DNA from: JANNNF01 sp963772935
GTDB taxonomy: Bacteria; Pseudomonadota; Alphaproteobacteria; Rhodobacterales; Rhodobacteraceae
Direction: 5' to 3'
DNA: 64,000 bases
Assembly: GCA_963772935.1 (NCBI GenBank)
Contig: CAVYZK010000007.1
Span: 620,001 to 684,000 of the forward strand
The notes below the pieces were generated by a model, which saw nothing but the letters and a program-made list of their open reading frames with translations, searched no databases and was not told the DNA's origin. Numbering within the stretch: the stretch's first letter is position 1; each line of letters opens with the position of its first letter. Shown here in pieces: positions 57,184 through 64,000 of the stretch. A program made the position numbers and the translations under genes.

Positions 57184-57903
57184 ATGAACATGGAATTCCG
57201 CCGGTCGTTTGAGCTCGGTCGCTATGGTGCCGCAGCGCCTGATCTTGCGACGGTGATGCCGACACCTGCGGCACAGCGCACAGCGCGGCCTGTCGGCGGC
57301 ATTGCCAAACGCCTGATGGATGTCACTCTGGTGTGTCTGAGCGCGCCGTTTCTGGCGGTGATCATGCTGGGGCTGAGCCTGATGGTGTGGGCCAGCAGCA
57401 CAGGCCCGGTGTTCTATGGTCATACCCGGATCGGATTTGGCGGGCGTGCCTTCAAATGCTGGAAATTTCGCACCATGGTCACAAACGGCGATCAGGTGCT
57501 GGAAGACTATCTGCGCCGCAACCCGGATCAGCGCCAGGTCTGGTTGCGGGAACGCAAATTGCGGGACGACCCGCGCGTCACGCCCATCGGCGCTGTGTTG
57601 CGCAAACTGAGCCTTGATGAGTTGCCACAACTGTTCAACGTGCTGCGCGGCGAGATGAGCCTTGTTGGGCCGCGCCCGATCGTTGCAGATGAAGTGATCA
57701 TGTATGGCCGGTCAGCGCCCTGCTACCTCAGCACCGTGCCCGGTCTGACCGGGCTGTGGCAGATCAGCGGGCGTAGCGACACGTCGTTTCAGCGCCGGGT
57801 GGCGTTCGACCGTGCCTATGTGCGAAACTGGTCCGCATTGATGGATCTGCGGATCATTCTGATGACGGTTCCCGCAGTGGTGATGGCCCGTGGTGCGCGT
57901 TAG
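57184..57903 (+). CDS. exoY: Undecaprenyl-phosphate sugar phosphotransferase (ExoY-like)
   Basis: 239 residues. Starts the repeat unit by moving a hexose-1-phosphate to undecaprenyl phosphate. One N-terminal helix (about 45-65), then the bacterial sugar transferase core: KCWKFRTMV, RKLSLDELPQLFNVLRGEMS, LVGPRPIV and PGLTGLWQISGRSD, ending in a YVRNWSALMDLRIIL stretch. ATG at 57184 gives MNMEFRRSFELG; 57157 is an unlikely longer start. Overlaps exoF by 14 bp. Confidence 0.93.
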   Translation: MNMEFRRSFELGRYGAAAPDLATVMPTPAAQRTARPVGGIAKRLMDVTLVCLSAPFLAVIMLGLSLMVWASSTGPVFYGHTRIGFGGRAFKCWKFRTMVTNGDQVLEDYLRRNPDQRQVWLRERKLRDDPRVTPIGAVLRKLSLDELPQLFNVLRGEMSLVGPRPIVADEVIMYGRSAPCYLSTVPGLTGLWQISGRSDTSFQRRVAFDRAYVRNWSALMDLRIILMTVPAVVMARGAR

Positions 57904-59113
57904 GCCGGCGCTTGGCGCGGTCGCTGTTGCGGCACTTCTGTGCGGGCCGGGGGTTGCGCTGGCCGATCTGATCGCGCCGACGGACATTCTGTCGCTTCGG
58001 GTGATCGAGTGGCAGTCGCTTGACGGTACGCTGCGCGAATGGACGGCATTGAACGGCCCCTATGAGGTTCATGCCGATGGCACGATAGAAGTGCCCTTTG
58101 TCGGGCGCATTGTGGCCGCAGGCCGTGCGACAGAAGACCTGGGCGCACAGATTGCATCGTCGCTGACCGAACTGCTGGCGCTGCCCGCTTTGCCCGCAGC
58201 TTTGGTCGAGATTGACCGACGGGGGCCGGTAATCGTCGGCGGAATGGTGCGGTTGCCCGGTGAGATCGACTTTCGCGATGGCATGACCGCACGACATGCC
58301 GTCGCACTTGCGGGGGGCATGGCGGCCAGTACTCCGGAAGGCGCGCTGATGCAGCGGCTGAATGCCGAAGCGCAGGTCCAGATATTGGGTGCCGAGGAAA
58401 CCGGGTTGGTGCTGAAAGCCATCCGCTTGCGGGCCGAGCGTGATGGTCTGGCAACCGCCGATTTTCCTGATCCTTCAAAGCTTTCCACTGTGTCAGCGGC
58501 ACTAGTGGAACAGGAACAGTCGCTGCTGACATTGCGTCATGAACGCATTGAACGCGAGTTGGTTCTGGTCGATGGTCGCCGCGATCTGCTGAATCGTGAA
58601 ATTTCCGCGCTGGAGGAAAAGGCAACTGTCCTGCAAGCGCAAAAGGCGCTTGCGACCGAACAACGCGATGCAACCTTGGCGCTGAACCAGCGCGGGCTTG
58701 CGGTAAATGCACGGCTGCTGGACGCCGAGCAGACGTTGGGGTCGGTCGAGACGCAGCTGCTGGATGTTTCGACGGCCAAACTGCGTGCAGGCCAGGCCTT
58801 GGCTGTAGCCGAGACTGAGCGGTTGGAACTGGTCGAAGGCCGGGCGGTGGATACCGTGGCCGAGTTGCAAAAGACGGAAACCGAATTGACCGATGTTCGG
58901 GCGCGGCTGGCGTTGCAAACCGCCGTCGCGGCGCTGAGCGGGCTTAATGCAACCGGTGCTTCGGCCCCGGGCGCTGCAGGCGGCGCGATTGTCAGCATCC
59001 TGCGCAAGACCTCAGACGGCATGCAGCGGGTCGAGGTCAACTGGGACGCCCCCTTGTTGCCGGGTGATCTGGTGGAAGTAACCTTTGCGCCAGCATCCTT
59101 GCCGGGCGGCTAA
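57890..59113 (+). CDS. exoF: Polysaccharide export/outer-membrane protein (ExoF-like)
   Basis: 407 residues. A signal sequence ends near ALADLIAPTD, then the poly-export domain (DILSLRVIEW; YEVHADGTIEVPFVGRI) and a SLBB-like part (VIVGGMVRLPGEIDF). Residues 200-340 form a long coiled coil with heptads. The family works with a Wzc/ExoP-type kinase to export the chain; no such gene is visible here. GTG starts at 57890 or 57893 lie inside the exoY end. Convergent to the polymerase gene with a 4 bp overlap. Confidence 0.87.
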   Translation: MVRVRPALGAVAVAALLCGPGVALADLIAPTDILSLRVIEWQSLDGTLREWTALNGPYEVHADGTIEVPFVGRIVAAGRATEDLGAQIASSLTELLALPALPAALVEIDRRGPVIVGGMVRLPGEIDFRDGMTARHAVALAGGMAASTPEGALMQRLNAEAQVQILGAEETGLVLKAIRLRAERDGLATADFPDPSKLSTVSAALVEQEQSLLTLRHERIERELVLVDGRRDLLNREISALEEKATVLQAQKALATEQRDATLALNQRGLAVNARLLDAEQTLGSVETQLLDVSTAKLRAGQALAVAETERLELVEGRAVDTVAELQKTETELTDVRARLALQTAVAALSGLNATGASAPGAAGGAIVSILRKTSDGMQRVEVNWDAPLLPGDLVEVTFAPASLPGG

Positions 59114-60363
59114 CGGCCTTCTGACCTTGCGCGCGCGGCATATACGATGGCGGCCACCGTCAGCAGGCTTGCGGGATCAAACTGGGTGAAGAACGTAACT
59201 TCAACCAGCGACAACAAAACCTGCCGCACCAGAACAACGGTCAGGAACAACGTTTCAGCCCGCGGGTCGCGCAATGACCAACCGATCAGCCGCCAAAGGG
59301 CCGCAAGGATCAGCACGGCTTGCAACCCAGCCCCGGGGATGCCGATCTCAACAGCGTTAGAAATCAAGGCGTTGTGAAAATGGAAGCCGGTCTTGGTGGC
59401 AATTCCGAACTGCGACCAAAGCTGTTCTGCCAACGGGTTGCCCACCACCCACACAGCCTGAAAACCCGCGCCAAGTATCGGCCTTTGTGCGATTTCGGCA
59501 AATGCGGCGGCCCACAGGTCGGTGCGGCCGGTCAGGGTGATGTCTTTGCCCGTAGTGTCAAGAAAGGCGCGTGTCAGTGCTTCGGCGTTTGACACAATTG
59601 CAATCATCCCGAGCCCGGCAATCAGCAGCCCAACGACGGTCACCACAAGGCGGCCTTTGGGGGCAAGCCGCGCCAGTATGACAAGGACGATCAAGACCAC
59701 CGCCGATCCGATGCTTGCCACGATTGCGCCTGTCGACTGGGCACGCAGCAATAAAAGACCCGCGATGATGACGCTTGCCAGCCCTGCTCCCCGCCATCGA
59801 GCGGGCAATCTTCGATCCATCAGCAGGGTCGCGCCTGCAATCAGCAAGACGGTGCAGACCGACGCAAGCGCATTCTTGCTGTTGTATATGCCCAGAAAAC
59901 CCAGCCCGTCGCTTCGGTCGCGGCCAAAGGCAAGGCTGGCCAGAGCAGCCAACAAATAGGCCAAGGTCACAGATTTCAGGAAGGTCAGCGGCGGCATGCG
60001 GCTTGCCATCGCGATGCCGATTGCAAAGGTCAGCCCCAGTTGCACACCGTAGCGCAGCGTCAGCCCCGGATAGTCTGACCAAACCACAGAAGCCACGCAC
60101 CACGTGACCAGACAGTACAGCAGTATCTGTTCCCTGCATTCTGTCAGGATGCGGCCGGGAGCGCGCAAGATTAACGCAAGCCCGGCGATCAGGAACAACA
60201 AGGCCGCCAGCGACCCCAGCCGGGGAATGAAATGCAGCGCCAGAAAGGCGGTGAAGGCCAGAATGGCATTCGGCCCAAGGCCGATCACCCCAGCCCGCAG
60301 TCTGGCGCGCGCGTGCCCGGGCGTCCCACCTTGGCGGCCAACGAAGCGTGCATGCGCGGTCAT
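59110..60363 (-). CDS. exoQ: Polysaccharide polymerase (ExoQ/Wzy-type, O-antigen ligase family)
   Basis: 417 residues with about 11 helices. LDTTGKDITLTGRTDLWAAA and GAGFQAVW around residues 270-300 and GFHFHNALISNAVEIGIPG near 325 mark the O-antigen-ligase family loop that joins repeat units in the periplasm. ATG at 60363 gives MTAHARFVG; an in-frame ATG at 60429 is less likely. Overlaps the upstream GH16 gene by 4 bp. Confidence 0.83.
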   Translation of the reverse strand: MTAHARFVGRQGGTPGHARARLRAGVIGLGPNAILAFTAFLALHFIPRLGSLAALLFLIAGLALILRAPGRILTECREQILLYCLVTWCVASVVWSDYPGLTLRYGVQLGLTFAIGIAMASRMPPLTFLKSVTLAYLLAALASLAFGRDRSDGLGFLGIYNSKNALASVCTVLLIAGATLLMDRRLPARWRGAGLASVIIAGLLLLRAQSTGAIVASIGSAVVLIVLVILARLAPKGRLVVTVVGLLIAGLGMIAIVSNAEALTRAFLDTTGKDITLTGRTDLWAAAFAEIAQRPILGAGFQAVWVVGNPLAEQLWSQFGIATKTGFHFHNALISNAVEIGIPGAGLQAVLILAALWRLIGWSLRDPRAETLFLTVVLVRQVLLSLVEVTFFTQFDPASLLTVAAIVYAARARSEGR

Positions 60364-61148
60364 GGCGTTTTGCACAGAACAGAGTCGGGGAATTGGCACG
60401 CCATGCCCTGGGGTGTGAAGGCCACCCAATCCACGGCCATGGTCAGCGGACCATCCGGTGGGGTGAACGGCCCCATCCAGTCTGTCAGCATCTCGGTTCC
60501 CCAGTAGCTGAGGTAAATTTTCTGCGCATTCACTGGCAAGTTCTCACGCGCCTCATGCACCGGTTGTCCGTTGATGAACCATCGGATCACATCGGGCTGC
60601 CACTGAAACGCGAAGGTGACAAAGTCGCTGTCTGCCGTGACGGGAAGGGCAACCGTGGCACCATTGCGCGGCGTGCCCGCAACATAGGTGTTGAACGCCA
60701 CCTCGCCCGTATCGCGGGTCAGAATTTCGACATCAATCTCATCATGTGGTTTGCCGTGCACAGGGCCGATATAGCTGAAAAACGCGGCATTCAGCCCGGA
60801 CGCCTGCCTTGCACGGTAACGCACTTCGTATGTGCCGTAGGAGTAGACCGCCTTGGTCTGCACCTCGGCGCACAGATTGTGGTCCGTGCTGCTGTCTGCG
60901 CGGCGCAAGAAAGACAGGATCAACGCGCCATCGTCTATCTTCAAGGCTTTGCGCGACCAATCGCAGTTTTGATGCGCCCCATTGGTCCAGCCATCCGACA
61001 CAAACCAACGGTCCGCGGACAGCCTGTCAAACGGCTCAAAGAACGCAGTCCCCGCCGGATCGCCCAGTGCAACAACAGGTGCCGTCAGGGACCAGACTGC
61101 CAGTGCCGCCACCCTGATTAGCCGCCCAAAACCTGCACATCCTGCCAT
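60360..61148 (-). CDS. exoK: GH16 endo-beta-glycanase (ExoK-like)
   Basis: 262 residues. Signal peptide to about residue 29 (VWSLTAPVVALGDP), then a concanavalin-like GH16 domain with catalytic DEIDVEIL (EIDVE, two glutamates) near residues 136-143 and WQPDVIRWFINGQPVHE near 185. Trims newly made polysaccharide to lower molecular weight outside the cell. Upstream gene of the polymerase pair. Divergent from the first GT2 gene. Confidence 0.87.
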   Translation of the reverse strand: MAGCAGFGRLIRVAALAVWSLTAPVVALGDPAGTAFFEPFDRLSADRWFVSDGWTNGAHQNCDWSRKALKIDDGALILSFLRRADSSTDHNLCAEVQTKAVYSYGTYEVRYRARQASGLNAAFFSYIGPVHGKPHDEIDVEILTRDTGEVAFNTYVAGTPRNGATVALPVTADSDFVTFAFQWQPDVIRWFINGQPVHEARENLPVNAQKIYLSYWGTEMLTDWMGPFTPPDGPLTMAVDWVAFTPQGMACQFPDSVLCKTP

Positions 61149-61401
61149 GAATACCTACGCCTTCGACCACCTTTGGTATCCTAGGTCGTCGTGCCGTCGA
61201 TTCGTCTTCACTGTGGCGGCACGCGGCCAGTCTTACCTACGGTCTGCCCAAAATTGACCCACCCCGCCGCGCAAAGCGTTGAAATCAGGCGCCCTGTGCA
61301 ACAAGGCTGTGGGCCGGACGCAGCCCTGTGGCGGCGATACCCCGACAGATGCAAAGCTGCGCAGACGGGTACGGACGAGTTTCGCCAGAACAGGGGCCGG
61401 A

Positions 61402-62572
61402 ATGACGGATGGGATCTTGGTTTCGGTCGTGATGGCGAACTATCAGGGGGCGCGCTACCTTGAAGCCGCTATAGCATCGGTACAGGCACAAAGTCTGACG
61501 GCGTGGGAGCTGATCCTGTCAGATGACGCCTCTACCGATGAAAGCGTGCGCATTGTGCAGGATGCGGCGCAGCGGGATCCGCGCATTTCCGTGATCCGCA
61601 CCGCGCAGACGCGGGGTCCGGGGGCCGCCCGCAATGCGGCATTCGAGGTTGCCCGGGGCGACTGGATTGCCATCGTGGACAGTGACGATCTGCTGCATCC
61701 GGATCGTCTTGCCCGGCTTCTGGCGGCGGCGGACCGCCTTGATGTGGATATGATCGCCGATGACATGATCTTGTTTGGTGACGGTCCGGGTACGGGGGGG
61801 CGTACGCTGTTGCAACCGCTCGGCCTCTGCGCGCCGTTGCCAGTTCCGCCCGGTTTGTTCATCCGGGGGGATGGGACGTCTGCGCAGCTTCCTGCCTTTG
61901 GCTATCTTAAACCGATGATCCGCCGCGCCGTACTGGGCACCGTCCGCTACGATGAAACTTTGCGGGTGGGCGAGGATTTCGACCTGTGCCTGCGGCTGTT
62001 GCTGGGCGGCGCGCGCTATGTCGCCCTGCCGGACCCGATGTATCTGTATCGCAGACATGCAGCCTCGGTATCGCATCGGTTGTCTGTGCCGCTGGTCACT
62101 GCGATGATCGCAGCACATGACAGGCTGCCGCCCGCCACCTTGCCGATTGACCGTGATGCCCTGACGCAGCGACGCCTTGGGCTGGAAAAGTTGTTGCAAT
62201 ATGAACGCCTTGTGGCAGCCATCAAGACACACGACGCTGGCGCTGCACTGCGGTTGCTGGCGTCACGGCCCGGGTTGATCCGTCCTTTGATCGGCAGCGT
62301 TGCGGAAAGGCTCGGGCGGCGTAAGGCGGCCTGCCGTTTTACGCACTCCGTTGGATGTCGTGCTCGGCGCATCCACCGCGACGCCCGAGGCTGGAAAGAC
62401 GTTCGTTGCTGCATCTACGCCACCTTTGCCGGGGTTGGCTTGGGCGGCGCCGCCATCTGTCGTTGCCGCACACCTCAGCAACCTGTCCGGGCACCATAGC
62501 CTGCGTGCAACCAGTGTGGACAGTACGGGGCACTGGGCATTGGGCCTTATACCCCCATCGCCCGTGGCCTAA
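61402..62572 (+). CDS. GT2 glycosyltransferase (ExoO-like), frame broken near 62325
   Basis: About 389 residues after joining frames. GT-A fold: VSVVMANYQGARYLEAAI, the SDDASTDES and VDSDDLLHPDRLARLL (DxD) motifs near 45 and 95, and a GEDFDLCLRLLLGGARY acceptor-side block near 195. A +1 slip near 62325 (ERLGRRKA to VLRTPLDVVLG) is followed by a proline-rich tail ending IPPSPVA. Adds a sugar to the growing repeat unit at the cytosolic face. ATG at 61402. Overlaps the convergent GT2 gene by 4 bp. Confidence 0.83.
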
Positions 62573-63549
62573 ACATCCGTCGGCAACAGGTACCGCGCCA
62601 CCTCAGCCTTGGCAGTGGCACTGCCGCGTGCCTGCAGTTTGTCTCGCAAAACGCCAAGCGCAATCGGTGGCAGATTTGACAGCGGGGCCATCGCAAAGCC
62701 AAGCGCGGGACCAAGCCCCACGGCGGCCTTCTTGTCGAGAAACGCCCGCAACAGATAGCGTTTCTGGATCTGGTCGTGATGACGGCGGATCGTCTTTCGG
62801 TCCGCGTCTGTCATCGCTGGCGCAACCGCATGCCGGGCTGACGCCGCCATCAGGGCCGCAAGGTCTGCCGTCTTGTGCTGCCCGCTCAGCGAGTTGTGGC
62901 GCACCCGGGCGACATAGCCAAATGCCGTGTTCAGCATGAACCGCCCACCGTTCAGCAGCATCCGCACATAAAGGTCGTAATCCTCGCCCAACCAAAGCCC
63001 CGGGTCATAGGTAAGATCATGCTTTTGCAAAAACTGCCGGGACATCATGGGTTTAAGAAACCCCAACTCGCCCCGCTGCGTACGTCCCTGTGACAGGTTT
63101 CCTGTCACAAATGCCCCGAGTTCCAGTTTCCGGCTGGTTGCGCGGATCATGGGCAAACTACGTAGCCCGATCATTCCGGGCTCGTCGTCCGGGACAAACA
63201 CAATGTTGTCTGCGATCAGATCCCAGCCAGACTGCGCCAGCAACCGCGCAAAGCGGCCCGGCAGTAAATAGTCGTCAGCGTCCAGAATGGCCAGATACGG
63301 TGCGCTCGAATGCGCGATGGCAAGATTGCGACCTGCCGCCGGGCCGATGTTAGTCTCTTGCCGCAGCACCCGCAGACGCGTATCCCCTGCAGCGGCGCGG
63401 TGTGCGGTTGCCGACGTGTCATCGGTTGACGCATCATCCACGACCACAAGTTCTGACACTTCGGGTTGGGCAAGCGCGGACGTGACCGCATCGGCAAGCG
63501 TGTCCTGCGCATTGCGGGCCGTGATGACGACGCAGACCTGACCCGTCAT
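62569..63549 (-). CDS. GT2 glycosyltransferase (ExoU-like)
   Basis: 326 residues. VVITARNAQDTLADAVTSAL start, VVVDDASTDDTS near 35-46, ILDADDYLLPGRFARLLAQ near 90-108 with the DxD motif, and a GEDYDLYVRMLLNGGRF block near 190. The pattern is closest, by eye, to the succinoglycan transferase ExoU. Likely adds one of the outer sugars. Its start overlaps the next gene (ATGA), so the two are coupled. Confidence 0.87.
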   Translation of the reverse strand: MTGQVCVVITARNAQDTLADAVTSALAQPEVSELVVVDDASTDDTSATAHRAAAGDTRLRVLRQETNIGPAAGRNLAIAHSSAPYLAILDADDYLLPGRFARLLAQSGWDLIADNIVFVPDDEPGMIGLRSLPMIRATSRKLELGAFVTGNLSQGRTQRGELGFLKPMMSRQFLQKHDLTYDPGLWLGEDYDLYVRMLLNGGRFMLNTAFGYVARVRHNSLSGQHKTADLAALMAASARHAVAPAMTDADRKTIRRHHDQIQKRYLLRAFLDKKAAVGLGPALGFAMAPLSNLPPIALGVLRDKLQARGSATAKAEVARYLLPTDV

Positions 63550-64000
63550 TGAGCAGACTCCTGTTCTGTGCGCCGGGAGGCGGCAACGCGGTCAAGCAAG
63601 CGGCGATAGCCGATGGACAGTGCGGATCGGCCTGCCTCTGTGGCAAACCGCACTGGGTCCGGGCCACAAAGTGCGGCGAGTATCCGGCTGCGGCGTGGCC
63701 AGGGCAGGCCGTTGCGCCACGGCTGAAACGCCATGTCGCGCAAGTCACAGGGTGCCAGATGCGGCAGCGGGCTGGCACCGAAGGCGGAGGCATGGATGCT
63801 GCCGAGGCAGGCATCGACGATATGCGTGGCAAGGGCCAAACTGCGGCCAAGGCCGATCTGGTGTGCAATTTCGGGTAACGCTGTGTGTTCTGCCGGACCC
63901 AACTTGCGCAGCGCGGCATCAAGATCGGCCACCGCACCACCCGCAGGTTCGGCCGCGAGAAACCCTTTCAGCAAACTGATGGAGGCCAGAAGACAGCGGT
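63546..64000 (-). CDS. Unidentified exopolysaccharide-locus protein, cut by the window edge
   Basis: About 151 C-terminal residues; the frame stays open to the last base, so the start is outside. Contains ALPEIAHQIGLGRSLALATH, PHLAPCDLRDMAFQPWRNGL and ends RRTEQESAQ. Soluble in appearance with no motif I recognise. Coupled to the GT2 gene by a 4 bp overlap, so a role in the same polysaccharide is probable. Confidence 0.6.
   Translation of the reverse strand, partial: RCLLASISLLKGFLAAEPAGGAVADLDAALRKLGPAEHTALPEIAHQIGLGRSLALATHIVDACLGSIHASAFGASPLPHLAPCDLRDMAFQPWRNGLPWPRRSRILAALCGPDPVRFATEAGRSALSIGYRRLLDRVAASRRTEQESAQ

Overview
The window reads as chromosomal DNA of a high-GC alphaproteobacterium of the family Rhodobacteraceae (Rhodobacter/Roseobacter relatives). 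The case rests on gene content and order: lysA followed by a DUF4175/TIGR02302 gene, an MJ0042 zinc-ribbon gene and ftsE-ftsX-plsC; a malyl-CoA lyase of the ethylmalonyl-CoA pathway; pyk-rpmI-rplT-pheS; an OmpR-type regulator whose 3' end carries a SorX-like small RNA; a Rhodobacter-type porin; and DUF3576-leuS-lptE-holA. No phage, plasmid, CRISPR, rRNA or tRNA was seen.

Layout. 0.1-9.4 kb: lysine synthesis, envelope and division genes (ftsEX), phospholipid acyltransferase, a small multidrug-resistance (SMR) exporter and accA. 9.4-12.8 kb: a repeat- and hairpin-rich gap, mcl1, then a D-amino-acid aminotransferase with an AzlC/AzlD exporter. 12.8-16.1 kb: two tandem RTX calcium-binding proteins with duplicated upstream regions. 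16.3-21.2 kb: DUF1244, N-formylglutamate amidohydrolase, pyk and the rpmI-rplT-pheS translation block. 21.4-25.8 kb: 1-Cys peroxiredoxin, a hydrolase, a 44-residue LptM-like lipoprotein, argH, divergent tlpA and xthA. 25.9-32.1 kb: the candidate sRNA, the regulator, ribA, an L,D-transpeptidase, an amylosucrase-like enzyme, a YggS protein and a porin. 32.4-38.5 kb: DUF3576, leuS, lptE, holA, then a GST/unknown/GAF chain. 38.5-47.4 kb: a catabolic block (aldehyde dehydrogenase, trimethylamine-dehydrogenase-like flavoenzyme, GltB-like FMN protein) followed by a pseudouridine synthase, a homocysteine methyltransferase, a GAF methionine-sulfoxide reductase and a gamma-glutamyltransferase. 47.6-53.6 kb: an anti-sigma/anti-anti-sigma pair, HspQ, a lytic transglycosylase-like lipoprotein, LolA, an MFS carrier and Kup. 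54.1-64.0 kb: a succinoglycan-like exopolysaccharide locus (flippase, pyruvyl transferase, ExoY, ExoF, polymerase, GH16 glycanase, two GT2 enzymes, one gene cut by the window edge) interrupted by a decayed IS3-type fragment.

How parts work together. LolA, LptE, DUF3576, FtsEX, the lytic transglycosylase, the L,D-transpeptidase and the OmpR-type regulator make the middle of the window rich in envelope functions. The exo genes supply priming, flipping, polymerisation, export and chain trimming of one acidic polysaccharide.

Data quality matters. At least twelve genes carry reading-frame breaks, about fifteen of eighteen being net +1, and the broken pieces still read as conserved protein on both sides. 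I treat these as probable insertion-type sequencing or assembly errors rather than pseudogenes, and give the full spans. Everything here is read by eye from sequence; no database search was run.
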